Positions 9,895 to 19,172 of a DNA stretch of 64,000 bases are shown one piece after another. Under the pieces are notes generated by a model, which was given only the letters and a program-made list of their open reading frames with translations, was not told the origin of the DNA and made no database searches. Numbering within the stretch: the first letter of the stretch is position 1; each line of letters begins with the position of its first letter. A program made the position numbers and the translations under genes. The stretch is from positions 124,001 through 188,000 of the forward strand of contig NZ_BCTM01000011.1 of the NCBI RefSeq assembly GCF_001571285.1. Reading direction: 5' to 3'. Source of the DNA: Kluyvera cryocrescens NBRC 102467. GTDB lineage: Bacteria; Pseudomonadota; Gammaproteobacteria; Enterobacterales; Enterobacteriaceae.

Positions 9895-9917
9895 AGGGCG
9901 CGGATTTTCCGCGCCCT
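9895..9917 (+). terminator. fhuA-fhuC intercistronic hairpin (attenuator-like)
   Basis: A GC-rich stem of ten pairs (9895-9904 with 9908-9917, AGGGCGCGGA / TCCGCGCCCT) lies in the 48-bp gap between fhuA and fhuC. The following T-run is only TT, so it probably causes partial termination or protects the fhuA message end. Either would make receptor exceed transporter. Confidence 0.6.
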
Positions 9918-9934
9918 TTAACATGTTGACGGTT

Positions 9935-10732
9935 ATGCAGGACAACACAACTCATTCTGATACGACCTTTTCTTTGGAACAGGTCGTTTTTCGCGTTCCA
10001 GGCCGTACGCTTCTTCATCCTCTGTCGTTAACGTTCCCTGCGGGCAAGGTGACTGGCCTTATCGGCCATAATGGCTCGGGAAAATCCACGCTGCTGAAAA
10101 TGCTCGGGCGCCATCAGCCGCCGTCAGAGGGCGAGATTCTGCTGGATGGTCAGCCGCTGGCGAGCTGGAACAGTAAAGCGTTTGCCCGCAAAGTTGCCTA
10201 TCTGCCGCAGCAATTACCGCCAGCGGAAGGAATGACGGTGCGCGAACTGGTGGCGATTGGCCGCTACCCGTGGCACGGTGCGCTGGGGCGTTTTGGCGTA
10301 GCCGATCGCGAGAAAGTGGATGAAGCCATCGCGCTCGTGGGATTAAAACCGCTGGCGCAGCGCCTGGTTGACAGCCTCTCCGGCGGCGAACGCCAGCGGG
10401 CGTGGATTGCCATGCTGGTGGCGCAGGACAGCCGCTGCTTGCTGCTGGATGAGCCGACCTCGGCGCTGGATATTGCGCATCAGGTTGATGTGCTGGCGTT
10501 AGTGCACCGCTTAAGCGAACAGCGTGGCCTGACGGTGATTGCCGTACTGCACGATATCAATATGGCGGCGCGCTACTGCGACTACCTGGTGGCGCTACGT
10601 GGCGGTGAGATGATTGCCCAGGGCACGCCGAATGAGCTGATGCGCAGCGAAACGCTGGAAAAAATCTACGGCATTCCTATGGGCATTTTGCCTCATCCCG
10701 CCGGTGTTGCACCGGTAAGTTTTGTTTATTGA
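9935..10732 (+). CDS. fhuC: Ferric hydroxamate ABC transporter ATPase FhuC
   Basis: Cytoplasmic ATPase that drives uptake of iron(III)-hydroxamates through FhuB. At 265 residues it equals E. coli FhuC. Walker A GHNGSGKST is at 44-52, signature LSGGERQ at 148-154, Walker B CLLLDEPT at 168-175 and the H-loop histidine near 206 (VLHDINMA). I chose ATG 9935 (MQDNTTHSDTTF); an in-frame ATG at 9923 lies within two bases of the fhuA terminator-like hairpin and would add four unconserved residues. The stop codon overlaps the fhuD start (TGATG), showing translational coupling. Confidence 0.97.
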   Translation: MQDNTTHSDTTFSLEQVVFRVPGRTLLHPLSLTFPAGKVTGLIGHNGSGKSTLLKMLGRHQPPSEGEILLDGQPLASWNSKAFARKVAYLPQQLPPAEGMTVRELVAIGRYPWHGALGRFGVADREKVDEAIALVGLKPLAQRLVDSLSGGERQRAWIAMLVAQDSRCLLLDEPTSALDIAHQVDVLALVHRLSEQRGLTVIAVLHDINMAARYCDYLVALRGGEMIAQGTPNELMRSETLEKIYGIPMGILPHPAGVAPVSFVY

Positions 10733-11622
10733 TGATGGTTGATAATCGGATTAGCCGCCGTCGTTTACTGACGGCAATGGCGCTCTCTCCGCTACTGTGG
10801 CAGATGCAAAAAGCGCAGGCTGCGCCAGTGAGCGCTGAACGTATCGTGGCACTGGAGTGGCTGCCCGTTGAATTGATGCTGGCGCTAGGCGTCACGCCCT
10901 ACGGCGTGGCGGACATCCCTAACTACCGGATGTGGGTCAACGAACCGGTGCTGCCGGAGTCGGTGATTGACGTCGGGTTACGTACCGAGCCCAATCTTGA
11001 ACTGTTGACGCAGATGAAGCCCTCGATGCTCGTCTGGTCAGCCGGTTATGGCCCTTCGCCAGAAATCCTCGCAAGAATCGCGCCAGGCCGCAGCTTTGCC
11101 TTCAGCGATGGAAAACTCCCGCTGGCCCAGGCGCGTCGTTCGCTGCTGGAGATGGCAGAGATGCTGGATAAACAGGCGGTGGCGCAGCGTCATTTGGCGG
11201 AGTTCGACGCCTATATCGACAGCCTGAAGCCGCATTTTAAACAGCGCGGTGATCGACCATTGCTGATGGTTTCACTGCTGGATCCTCGCCATATGCTGGT
11301 GTTCGGTCCTAACTGTCTGTTCCAGGAAATTCTGGATCGCCTGGGGGTGAAAAACGCCTGGCAGGGGGAGACCAATTTCTGGGGCAGCACGGCGGTGGGG
11401 ATCGACCGGCTGGCGGCCTATAAAGACGTCGACGTGCTGTGCTTCGATCACGGCAACGCCGCGCAAATGCGTCAGCTTGAGGCCACGCCGCTATGGCAGG
11501 CGATGCCGTTCGTCCGCGCTAACCGCCTGCAGATTGTTCCGGCGGTGTGGTTCTACGGCGCGACGCTGTCGGCGATGAACTTTGCGCGTATTTTGGATAC
11601 TTCTCTTGGAGGCAAGGCGTGA
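10732..11622 (+). CDS. fhuD: Ferric hydroxamate periplasmic binding protein FhuD
   Basis: Periplasmic protein that accepts ferrichrome and related siderophores from FhuA and passes them to FhuBC. It is 296 residues, as in E. coli. The N-terminus carries a twin-arginine signal (SRRRLLTAMALSPLLW, cleavage near AQA-AP), which predicts Tat export. The class III fold blocks are clear: ERIVALEWLPVELMLALG, DVGLRTEPNLELL and VFGPNCLFQEIL. The start is the ATG at 10732 overlapping the fhuC stop; ATG 10735 is an alternative one codon later. The 3' end overlaps fhuB by four bases (GTGA). Confidence 0.97.
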   Translation: MMVDNRISRRRLLTAMALSPLLWQMQKAQAAPVSAERIVALEWLPVELMLALGVTPYGVADIPNYRMWVNEPVLPESVIDVGLRTEPNLELLTQMKPSMLVWSAGYGPSPEILARIAPGRSFAFSDGKLPLAQARRSLLEMAEMLDKQAVAQRHLAEFDAYIDSLKPHFKQRGDRPLLMVSLLDPRHMLVFGPNCLFQEILDRLGVKNAWQGETNFWGSTAVGIDRLAAYKDVDVLCFDHGNAAQMRQLEATPLWQAMPFVRANRLQIVPAVWFYGATLSAMNFARILDTSLGGKA

Positions 11623-13601
11623 AAGCTAAACTGTCGCCATTTGCCGCCGTCTTATTGCTGGTGCTGCTGGTAGCCGCGCTGGCGTTAACCTGGTTTAACT
11701 TCACTCTCGCGCTGCCGAAGAGCCTGTGGTTTAAGGCGATGCGTCAGCCGGATATTGACGCTATCGACCAGATGCTCTTCCACTACAGCCTGCTGCCGCG
11801 CCTGGCGATTTCGCTGCTGGTTGGTGCCGGATTGGGCCTTGTTGGCGTATTGTTCCAGCAGGTGCTGCGCAATCCACTGGCTGAACCGACCACGCTTGGC
11901 GTCGCGACCGGTGCGCAGCTTGGTATGACCGTCACTACGCTGTGGGCACTTCCGGGCGTGCTGACTTCACAATTTGCCGCGCTGGCGGGGGCGTGTATCG
12001 TTGGGGCGCTGGTGTTCGGCGTGGCGTGGGGCAAGCGCCTTTCGCCGGTGACGCTGATTCTGGCAGGGCTGGTGGTGAGCCTGTACTGCGGGGCTATCAA
12101 TCAGCTGATGGTGTTATTCCATCACGACCAGCTACAAAGCATGTTCCTGTGGAGTACCGGGACGCTGACCCAGACCGACTGGAGCGTAGTGCAGCGCCTA
12201 TGGCCGCAGCTATTGGGCGGCGTGATGCTGACTCTGCTGCTGCTGCGCCCGCTGACCCTGATGGGACTCGATGACGGTGTGGCCCGCAATCTGGGGCTGG
12301 CATTGTCACTAGCGCGTTTGGGTGCGCTGACGTTGGCCATCGTGATCAGCGCATTCCTGGTGAATGCCGTTGGTATCATTGGTTTTATTGGCCTGTTCGC
12401 GCCGCTGTTGGCGAAAATGCTCGGTGCACGACGTTTGCTGTCGCGCCTGCTTTTAGCACCGCTGATTGGCGCGCTGATCCTTTGGCTTTCGGATCAGCTG
12501 ATTCTCTGGTTGACCCGCGTGTGGATGGAAGTCTCCACGGGGTCTGTGACGGCGCTGATTGGTGCACCGCTGCTGCTGTGGTTACTGCCGCGTTTACGCA
12601 GCATGAGCGCCCCGGCAATGAACGCCAGCGATAGCGTGGCGAAAGAACGGCATCATGTGCAGTGGTTTGCGCTGGGCGGGCTGGTCATTTTACTGGTGGG
12701 CGTCGTTGTCGCACTGACGTTGGGACGTGATGCACAAGGCTGGCACTGGGCAAGCGGATCGTTGCTTGATGAACTACTACAGTGGCGCTGGCCACGTATC
12801 GCGTCGGCGCTGATTGCTGGGGTGATGCTGGCAGTGGCGGGCTGTATTATTCAACGCTTAACCGGCAACCCCATGGCTAGCCCGGAAGTGCTGGGGATAA
12901 GCTCCGGCGCCGCGTTCGGCGTGGTGCTGATGCTATTTATGGTGCCTGGAAATGCCTTTGGCTGGCTGTTACCCGCCGGTAGCCTTGGCGCTGCGGTCAC
13001 GCTCATTGTGATCCTCGTGGCGGCCGGACGCGGCGGTTTTTCACCGCAGCGTATGCTGTTGGCCGGGATGGCGTTGAGTACCGCCTTCACCATGCTGCTG
13101 ATGATGCTACAGGCCAGCGGCGACCCGCGCATGGCGCAAATCCTGACGTGGATCTCCGGCTCGACCTATAACGCCACCGGCAAGCAAGTGGCGCAATCCG
13201 CGATAGCCATGCTGGTGCTGTTGCTGCTGGTACCGCTATGCCGCCGTTGGCTGACGATTTTACCGCTCGGTGGCGAAACGGCGCGCTCGATTGGGATGGC
13301 GCTGACCCCCGCGCGTATCGGTCTGTTGCTGCTTGCCGCGTGCCTGACGGCGGCGGCAACGCTGACCATCGGGCCGTTGAGCTTCGTTGGGCTGATGGCG
13401 CCGCATATCGCGCGCATGATGGGGTTCCGCCGCACGATGCCGCATATCGTGATTTCGGCACTGATTGGCGGGTTGCTGCTGGTGTTCGCTGATTGGTGTG
13501 GGCGCATGTTGATGTTCCCGTATCAGATTCCTGCGGGGCTGCTGTCGACCTTTATCGGCGCACCGTACTTTATCTATCTGCTCAGAAAGCAGAGCCGATA
13601 A
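11619..13601 (+). CDS. fhuB: Ferric hydroxamate ABC transporter permease FhuB
   Basis: Inner-membrane permease of 660 residues, the same as E. coli. It is an internally duplicated FecCD protein: the two halves each carry about ten membrane helices and a coupling motif (GFIGLFAPLLAKMLG in the first half and SFVGLMAPHIARMMG in the second). The start is a GTG (11619-11621) overlapping the fhuD stop, preceded by GGAGG at 11608-11612. An in-frame ATG at 11547 lies deep inside fhuD and can be dismissed. It is the last gene of the fhu operon and is followed by a long hairpin shared with hemL. Confidence 0.97.
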   Translation: MKAKLSPFAAVLLLVLLVAALALTWFNFTLALPKSLWFKAMRQPDIDAIDQMLFHYSLLPRLAISLLVGAGLGLVGVLFQQVLRNPLAEPTTLGVATGAQLGMTVTTLWALPGVLTSQFAALAGACIVGALVFGVAWGKRLSPVTLILAGLVVSLYCGAINQLMVLFHHDQLQSMFLWSTGTLTQTDWSVVQRLWPQLLGGVMLTLLLLRPLTLMGLDDGVARNLGLALSLARLGALTLAIVISAFLVNAVGIIGFIGLFAPLLAKMLGARRLLSRLLLAPLIGALILWLSDQLILWLTRVWMEVSTGSVTALIGAPLLLWLLPRLRSMSAPAMNASDSVAKERHHVQWFALGGLVILLVGVVVALTLGRDAQGWHWASGSLLDELLQWRWPRIASALIAGVMLAVAGCIIQRLTGNPMASPEVLGISSGAAFGVVLMLFMVPGNAFGWLLPAGSLGAAVTLIVILVAAGRGGFSPQRMLLAGMALSTAFTMLLMMLQASGDPRMAQILTWISGSTYNATGKQVAQSAIAMLVLLLLVPLCRRWLTILPLGGETARSIGMALTPARIGLLLLAACLTAAATLTIGPLSFVGLMAPHIARMMGFRRTMPHIVISALIGGLLLVFADWCGRMLMFPYQIPAGLLSTFIGAPYFIYLLRKQSR

Positions 13602-13602
13602 A

Positions 13603-13634
13603 AAAGCCGGATAAGCATGCGCTTATCCGGCTTT
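13603..13634. terminator. Bidirectional terminator between fhuB and hemL
   Basis: Fourteen-base-pair stem, 13603-13616 with 13621-13634 (AAAGCCGGATAAGC / GCTTATCCGGCTTT), loop ATGC. A-run on the left and T-run on the right make it functional for both converging transcripts. Confidence 0.88.
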
Positions 13635-13683
13635 CAGAGAAAACCGTCACATCTGCCGGGTCTGACCCGGCAAGTTCGCTGAA

Positions 13684-14964
13684 TTACAGCTGGGCAAATA
13701 CTCGACGCGCCGCGTCGATGGTATTGTCGATATCTTCTTCGCTGTGGGCGATAGACATAAAGCCCGCTTCAAACGCCGATGGTGCCAGATACACGCCTTC
13801 ATCCAGCATCAGATGGAAGAAGTGTTTAAAGCGCTCAACGTCGCACTTCAGCACGTCCTGATAGCAGGTCACTTCTTTTGCATCGGTGAAGAAAATGCCG
13901 AACATGCCACCCACGTTGTTAACGACCAGCGGGATGCCCGCATCTTTTGCCGCATCCAGCAGGCCTTGCGCCAGCTGATTGGTCAGCTCGGTCAGAGTCT
14001 CGTGTACGCCCGGCTGTGCGACTTCGGTCAGGCAGGCGAAGCCGGCGGCCATGGCAATCGGGTTGCCTGAGAGCGTTCCCGCCTGGTAAACCGGGCCGGT
14101 GGGTGCCAGCGCGTCCATTACGTCACGACGACCACCGAAGGCACCCACCGGCATGCCGCCGCCGATGATTTTGCCAAGGCAGGTCAAATCCGGTACCACG
14201 CCGTAATAATCCTGGGCACCCGCGAGTGCGACGCGGAAGCCGGTCATTACTTCATCGATAATCAGCAGTGCGCCGAACTCATCGCACAGCGCGCGCAGGC
14301 CCGGCAGGAACTCAGGCTGCGGCGGAATACAGTTCATATTGCCGGCGACGGGTTCAACGATGATACAGGCGATTTCCTGTGGGAATTGTTCGAATGCCGC
14401 GCGCACGGAGGCCAGATCGTTATAGGTGCAGGTGAGGGTGTGTTTGGCGAAATCAGCCGGTACGCCCGGCGAGTTTGGCTGGCCGAGGGTCAGCGCGCCG
14501 GAACCGGCTTTCACCAGCAGGCAGTCGGCGTGGCCATGGTAGCAACCTTCAAATTTGATGATTTTGTCGCGGCCGGTAAAGCCGCGGGCCAGGCGGATGG
14601 CGCTCATGGTGGCTTCGGTACCGGAGTTCACCATACGAACCATATCCATGGTTGGCACCAGTTCGGTAACCAGTTTGGCCATGGTGACTTCCATTTCGGT
14701 CGGCGCACCGAAGCTCAGGCCGCGCTCTGCCGCTTCAATCACCGCGTTACGGATGGCAGGGTGGTTGTGGCCCAGCACCATCGGTCCCCAGGACCCGACA
14801 TAATCGATATAGGCTTTGCCATCGACGTCATACAGATACGCGCCATCTGCACGCTCGATAAACAGCGGTGTGCCACCAACGCCGGTGAAGGCACGTACCG
14901 GCGAGTTCACGCCGCCGGGAATCAGTTCACGCGCAGCGCTATAGAGATTTTCAGATTTGCTCAT
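13684..14964 (-). CDS. hemL: Glutamate-1-semialdehyde 2,1-aminomutase
   Basis: PLP enzyme of the C5 tetrapyrrole route; it isomerises glutamate-1-semialdehyde to 5-aminolevulinate. It is 426 residues, the standard length. The PLP lysine is Lys265 in [18 protein letters not shown]; the cofactor aspartate lies in [12 protein letters not shown], and the gating-loop region [12 protein letters not shown] is intact. The start is ATG at 14962-14964 ([14 protein letters not shown]). It converges with fhuB. In E. coli the next gene upstream would be clcA; here the GntR-transketolase-PTS module lies between the two. Confidence 0.98.
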   Translation of the reverse strand: MSKSENLYSAARELIPGGVNSPVRAFTGVGGTPLFIERADGAYLYDVDGKAYIDYVGSWGPMVLGHNHPAIRNAVIEAAERGLSFGAPTEMEVTMAKLVTELVPTMDMVRMVNSGTEATMSAIRLARGFTGRDKIIKFEGCYHGHADCLLVKAGSGALTLGQPNSPGVPADFAKHTLTCTYNDLASVRAAFEQFPQEIACIIVEPVAGNMNCIPPQPEFLPGLRALCDEFGALLIIDEVMTGFRVALAGAQDYYGVVPDLTCLGKIIGGGMPVGAFGGRRDVMDALAPTGPVYQAGTLSGNPIAMAAGFACLTEVAQPGVHETLTELTNQLAQGLLDAAKDAGIPLVVNNVGGMFGIFFTDAKEVTCYQDVLKCDVERFKHFFHLMLDEGVYLAPSAFEAGFMSIAHSEEDIDNTIDAARRVFAQL

Positions 14965-15134
14965 TGCCAGGTTCCTGGTTCGTGAAAAAAGTTTTGCCCG
15001 GTATTCTAAATTATTACGCGGAGGTTATGAAATTTTTGGGCATGGTGGTGTCAATGAGGCGCAGGATTGACCTCAACTGACGCTGAGGGCAGATTTCGCG
15101 CCATAGGGGGATTGCCGTGCGGAGAGTGCCCGCG

Positions 15135-15869
15135 TTATGAGCGGCTCGAGTTCTGTCGCAGTGGGAAAATTCGCGTGTTAATGATGGCGATATTGACCTC
15201 GCAAGGAGTGCCATCATCCAGATAAACGGTTTCATCAATTTCCATAACGGCATCATTCTCTTTGAGATTCAAAAGATTAATGATGTCTTCATCCATTAGA
15301 TTAATGGATGTCAGGTTCTGATCCCTGCGCTGGACTTTTTTCCCGGTAATGCTTTCGATATAGCTATATTTGGATATTTCGAGCTGACTTAATTCCATGC
15401 TGGTGAACATATTTACCGGCAAATGGATATGTTCCAGCGCCACCGGAATATCATCGAAACACATCAGGCGTAATATTTTATATATTTGGTCACTATTTTT
15501 AATGCGTAATGATTGTGCCATTTCAGGCGTGGGCACTTTCATTATACTGAATTTAATGACTTTTCTGACACCTTTATGGCCGTTTTTTTGGGCCTGGTAA
15601 TCGAAAGGCGACAGCGCATGAAATCTTCCCGAGTGATTACTTTTGCCAATAGATCCGACGAATAAACCGGAACCTTTCACGCGATAAATTCGCTGCTGCT
15701 CGATTAACAGGCGCGTCGCTTCACGCACCGTCGCTCGCGTGATGCCGATATTTTTAGCAATCGCAATCTCGGTGTCCAGTTTATCTCCGGGCAAAAGGTT
15801 ATCCGTCTTTATTTTCCTGAGAATGTAATCGACTACCTCTTTTTGCTTCTCTGTGATGCCATCAACCAT
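15135..15869 (-). CDS. GntR/HutC-family (UTRA) transcriptional regulator of the tkt-PTS operon
   Basis: A 244-residue regulator with an N-terminal winged helix of the GntR family (residues 5-72; recognition region IGITRATVREATRLLIEQQ, wing IYRVKGSGLFVG). The C-terminal UTRA effector domain (about 90-238) shows IPVALEHIHLP and the closing DGTPCEVNIAIINTRIF. UTRA domains usually bind small sugar phosphates or related metabolites. It is divergent from the transketolase gene across 463 bp, the normal layout for a local repressor. The gene is visibly AT-richer than hemL, consistent with acquisition. I cannot assign a named orthologue. It is not UlaR, the ascorbate regulator of E. coli, which is a DeoR protein. 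Confidence 0.88.
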   Translation of the reverse strand: MVDGITEKQKEVVDYILRKIKTDNLLPGDKLDTEIAIAKNIGITRATVREATRLLIEQQRIYRVKGSGLFVGSIGKSNHSGRFHALSPFDYQAQKNGHKGVRKVIKFSIMKVPTPEMAQSLRIKNSDQIYKILRLMCFDDIPVALEHIHLPVNMFTSMELSQLEISKYSYIESITGKKVQRRDQNLTSINLMDEDIINLLNLKENDAVMEIDETVYLDDGTPCEVNIAIINTRIFPLRQNSSRS

Positions 15870-16332
15870 CGACTTTGTTCCTAACCAATGTGAGCGGTAA
15901 CGCTGCTGAGTCCTGTTTACATGTATGCCTGACTTTGTTTTCTATCGACCAGACAGTTCACGTCATATTGTGAGCAAGTTAACGAATTTGATCTAACAAA
16001 CGCGGCATCTCGATAAAATCCATTTTTGCATATTGTATCTGGACACGTCTATGTGCATCATCAAGATGACTAGACAAGTGAAACATGTATAGACTTACTT
16101 AGCGAGTCATAAGAATGCAGAAAAAAGAGACGGAAATTAAGCAATTATTTGTATTTTAATGTTTATTTTGTCTTTTTTTGGCGATGGGGACGTGAGTGGC
16201 GTCTGTAGGCATGTCTGAACCGCACCACGAGAAAAACCAAGGTTTCTGGCGACATGTCTGTTCATGCTGGCCTGGGATGAAAACCCAGGAATGTGATTCT
16301 TGAAGGTAAAAACCAGGTTAAGAGAGAGACGT
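15870..16332. promoter_or_regulatory. Control region between the GntR regulator and the tkt-PTS operon
   Basis: AT-rich 463-bp gap without a credible gene. A possible promoter toward tkt is TTGATC at 15988-15993 with GATAAA at 16012-16017. Likely operator half-sites are GTCTA at 16047-16051 (reverse of TAGAC), TAGAC at 16071-16075 and TAGAC at 16090-16094. ACATGTAT occurs at 15919-15926 and again at 16084-16091. Further down, CATGTCTG is repeated at 16210-16217 and 16253-16260. A CCTGGG/CCCAGG hairpin covers 16271-16289. The tkt ribosome site AGAGAGAG lies at 16321-16328. A TGTGA half-site at 15970 is too incomplete for a firm CRP call. Regulatory roles are inferred. Confidence 0.5.
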
Positions 16333-18324
16333 ATGAGCAACAGAAAGTTAGCGAATGCCATTAGGATCCTGAGCGTTGACGCGATTCAGAAAGCCAATTC
16401 CGGCCACCCCGGCGCACCAATGGGGATGGCGGATATCGCCGAGGTCGTATGGCGTCATCACCTTCGCCATAACCCGAAGAACCCACAATGGTTCAACCGC
16501 GATCGCTACGTGCAGTCGAATGGGCATGGCTCAATGCTGATTTATTCCCTGTTGCATCTCACCGGCTATGACCTGAGCATGGATGACATTCGTGAATTCC
16601 GTCAGCTGCATTCCCGCACGCCGGGCCACCCTGAGTATGGCTATACGCCGGGCGTTGAAACAACCACCGGCCCGCTGGGGCAAGGGGTCGCCAATGCCGT
16701 GGGGATGGCAATAGCTGAAAAGGCGCTGGCCGCTGAATTCAACAAGCCTGGATTTGATATCGTGGATCACCACACCTGGCTGTTCCTTGGCGATGGCTGC
16801 CTGATGGAAGGCATCTCCCATGAGGCCTGCGGCCTGGCGGGCACGTTAGGTCTTGGTAATCTAATTGCCGTTTGGGACGACAACGGTATTTCAATCGACG
16901 GCCACGTTGACGGCTGGTTCGCCGAAGATACCGCCGCACGTTTTCGTGCCTACGGTTGGCACGTGATTGAAGGCATTGATGGTCACGATCCACAGGCCGT
17001 TAACGCCGCTGTTGTTGAAGCCAAAAACGTCACTGACAAACCAAGCCTGCTGTGCTGTAAAACCATCATTGGCTTTGGTTCACCGAATAAAGCGGATAGC
17101 CATGAATGTCACGGTTCGGCGCTGGGCGCTGATGAAGTGGCGTTGGTCCGTGAGCAACTGCAGTGGCCGTATCCTCCTTTTGAAATTCCAGCCGATGTGT
17201 ATGCCGCCTGGGATGCCACCGAACAAGGGGCAAAGGTCCAGCAGGAGTGGGACGCGCTGTTTGCTGAATACGCGCAGCAGTGGCCGGAACTGGCGGCGGA
17301 ATTTACGCGCCGCATGAAGGGAGAATTACCTGCGACGTGGGCTGAGAATATGCAGCAATACGTGCGCGATTTACAAGCGAATCCTGCGGCGTTAGCCACG
17401 CGCCAGGTCAGTCAGAAGTGTTTGAATCACTTCGCCGGTCTGCTGCCTGAACTGATGGGTGGTTCAGCGGATCTCTCTCCGTCCAACCTGACTCGTCACC
17501 AGAAATCCGTTGATTTCACTGCCGCGAATGCCGCTGGGAACTATATCTCTTACGGCGTCCGTGAATTTGGCATGTCAGCCATTATGAATGGCCTGGCGCT
17601 ACACGGCGGTTTTATCCCTTACGGCGGGACCTTCCTGATGTTTATGGAATATGCGCGTAACGCTCTGCGCATGGCGGCACTGATGAAAATCCGCTCGGTA
17701 TTCGTCTATACCCACGACACCATTGGCCTTGGTGAAGATGGCCCAACGCACCAGCCGGTCGAACAACTGGCATCACTGCGCCTGACGCCAAATATGGAAA
17801 CCTGGCGCGGCTGCGATCAGGTTGAAGTGGCGGTTTCCTGGCAGCAGGCGATTGAACGTCAGGATGGCCCATCGGCCCTGATTCTGACCCGCCAGCCGCT
17901 CCCTCAACAGCCGCGCAGCGAAGCGCAGCTCGGTGCCATTTCCCGCGGTGGCTACGTGTTGGTTGACTGCGAAGGCGTTCCAGAATTGATACTGATCTCC
18001 GCAGGGTCGGAGATTGAACTGGCGGTGGCGGCAGCGCAAACATTGCAGCAGGAAGGCCATCGTATTCGCGTGGTTTCTCTGCCTTGCACCGAGCGGTTTG
18101 ATAAACAGGATGAAGCCTATAAAGAGTCCGTTCTGCCAAAACAGGTGCGTAACCGTCTGGCTATCGAAGCCAGCATTGAAGGGTTCTGGCAGCGCTACGT
18201 TGGGCTGGATGGCAAGGTTATCGGCATGAACTCATTCGGTGAGTCCGCGCCGGCCGGCGTGCTCTTCAAACACTTTGGTTTTACAAAAGAAAATGTGACT
18301 GAAACTGCGCGCAGCATGCTTTAG
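16333..18324 (+). CDS. Transketolase (accessory, PTS-linked)
   Basis: Full-length transketolase of 663 residues, the same as E. coli TktA. It moves a two-carbon unit from a ketose phosphate to an aldose phosphate, using thiamine diphosphate. Catalytic residues sit at the TktA positions: His25/His65/His99, GDG 153-155, Asn184, His260, Glu411 (EFGMSAI), His461, Asp469 and His473 (EDGPTHQP). It is therefore predicted active, not a decayed copy. I chose ATG 16333 ([11 protein letters not shown]) after a purine-rich ribosome site; the in-frame extension from 16300 runs through that site. It leads an operon with EIIA (39 nt gap), EIIB and EIIC. The chromosomal tktA and tktB lie elsewhere in relatives, so this is probably an extra paralogue. 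Confidence 0.93.
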   Translation: MSNRKLANAIRILSVDAIQKANSGHPGAPMGMADIAEVVWRHHLRHNPKNPQWFNRDRYVQSNGHGSMLIYSLLHLTGYDLSMDDIREFRQLHSRTPGHPEYGYTPGVETTTGPLGQGVANAVGMAIAEKALAAEFNKPGFDIVDHHTWLFLGDGCLMEGISHEACGLAGTLGLGNLIAVWDDNGISIDGHVDGWFAEDTAARFRAYGWHVIEGIDGHDPQAVNAAVVEAKNVTDKPSLLCCKTIIGFGSPNKADSHECHGSALGADEVALVREQLQWPYPPFEIPADVYAAWDATEQGAKVQQEWDALFAEYAQQWPELAAEFTRRMKGELPATWAENMQQYVRDLQANPAALATRQVSQKCLNHFAGLLPELMGGSADLSPSNLTRHQKSVDFTAANAAGNYISYGVREFGMSAIMNGLALHGGFIPYGGTFLMFMEYARNALRMAALMKIRSVFVYTHDTIGLGEDGPTHQPVEQLASLRLTPNMETWRGCDQVEVAVSWQQAIERQDGPSALILTRQPLPQQPRSEAQLGAISRGGYVLVDCEGVPELILISAGSEIELAVAAAQTLQQEGHRIRVVSLPCTERFDKQDEAYKESVLPKQVRNRLAIEASIEGFWQRYVGLDGKVIGMNSFGESAPAGVLFKHFGFTKENVTETARSML

Positions 18325-18363
18325 CCGCCACTTTTTTAACATTAAGAACGATAGGTAATACTC

Positions 18364-18828
18364 ATGCCAACATTATCCAACTGGCTGAATAAAGACAAAG
18401 TTCAGTATGTAGAATCCGTCGCTGACTGGAAAGAGGCGATTGAGACCGCCGCCCGTCCGCTGCTGGCTGAGGGAGCGATTTCTACAGAATACGTTGCGTC
18501 GATCATCAAGCAAAAAGAAGAGATCGGCCCCTATTTTGTGATTGCCCCCCGCATTGCGATGCCGCATACGCGACCAGAGCATGGGGCGAAGGCGCTGGGA
18601 CTGTCCATCGTGAAGTTGGGGCAAGCGGTGGCCTTCAATTCTGAAGAGAACGATCCGGTCGATGCGATTTTCATGTTCTCGGCACCTGACAGTAATAGCC
18701 ATATTGAAATGATTTCGCAGTTGGCTGAAGTGCTCTCTGATGATGAGGTCATGGAGCAAATTTATCGCGCGGAAAGTACAGAACAGTTACAGGCAATTTT
18801 ACTCAGTGAAGCATCTGCTTCTTGTTAA
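18364..18828 (+). CDS. PTS EIIA component, ascorbate (Sga/Ula) type
   Basis: A 154-residue PTS_EIIA type 2 protein, the same length as E. coli UlaC. It takes phosphate from HPr and gives it to EIIB. The phosphorylated histidine is His68 in APRIAMPHTRPEHG, the hallmark segment of the family. NDPVDAIFMFSAPDSNSHIEMI follows as in UlaC. Similarity to UlaC is moderate, so the substrate need not be ascorbate. It is the second gene of the operon, 33 nt before EIIB. Confidence 0.9.
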   Translation: MPTLSNWLNKDKVQYVESVADWKEAIETAARPLLAEGAISTEYVASIIKQKEEIGPYFVIAPRIAMPHTRPEHGAKALGLSIVKLGQAVAFNSEENDPVDAIFMFSAPDSNSHIEMISQLAEVLSDDEVMEQIYRAESTEQLQAILLSEASASC

Positions 18829-18861
18829 ATATACCCTAATCGAAAAAAGATGAGGTCGACT

Positions 18862-19134
18862 ATGAAAATTATGGCGGTATGTGGCTCAGGTCTGGGAAGC
18901 AGCTTTATGATGGAAATGAACATCAAGAAAGTGCTTAAGAAAATTAATATCACGGCTGACGTCGAGCACTCTGATTTAGGCTCTGTGACGCCGGATGTTG
19001 CCGATGTATTTGTGATGGCGAAAGACATCGCTTTTAGCGCCAATTTACCAGCGGATAAAGTTATTATCATTAATAACATCATCGATTTAAATGAAGTTGA
19101 ACAAAAAATAAAAGACTACTTTGATCAGCACTAA
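18862..19134 (+). CDS. PTS EIIB component, ascorbate (Sga/Ula) type
   Basis: A 90-residue EIIB with the phosphocysteine Cys7 in MKIMAVCGSGLGSSFMM, the loop typical of the lactose/ascorbate EIIB fold. It passes the phosphate from EIIA to the sugar on EIIC. The start at ATG 18862 is favoured by GAGG at 18852-18855 with six bases of spacing; an ATG at 18850 would overlap that site and add four residues. The C-terminus (IIDLNEVEQKIKDYFDQH) is lysine-rich and helical. It lies between EIIA and EIIC in one transcript. Confidence 0.9.
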   Translation: MKIMAVCGSGLGSSFMMEMNIKKVLKKINITADVEHSDLGSVTPDVADVFVMAKDIAFSANLPADKVIIINNIIDLNEVEQKIKDYFDQH

Positions 19135-19172
19135 TTAAGTGGGCAATAAAATACCCTGCTACAGAGGTTAAT

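Noticed and set aside
15071-15088. CCTCA/TGAGG hairpin after the GntR gene as terminator
   Set aside because: Five pairs and no T-run on the minus strand; not enough to support a terminator.
15968-15986. CRP-like site (TTGTGAGCAAGTTAACGAA) before tkt
   Set aside because: Only the left half TGTGA fits; the right half differs at three of five positions. Mentioned in the control region but not called.
16271-16289. CCTGGG/CCCAGG hairpin as terminator or attenuator of tkt
   Set aside because: Six pairs, a seven-base loop and no T-run after it; kept as a structural note only.
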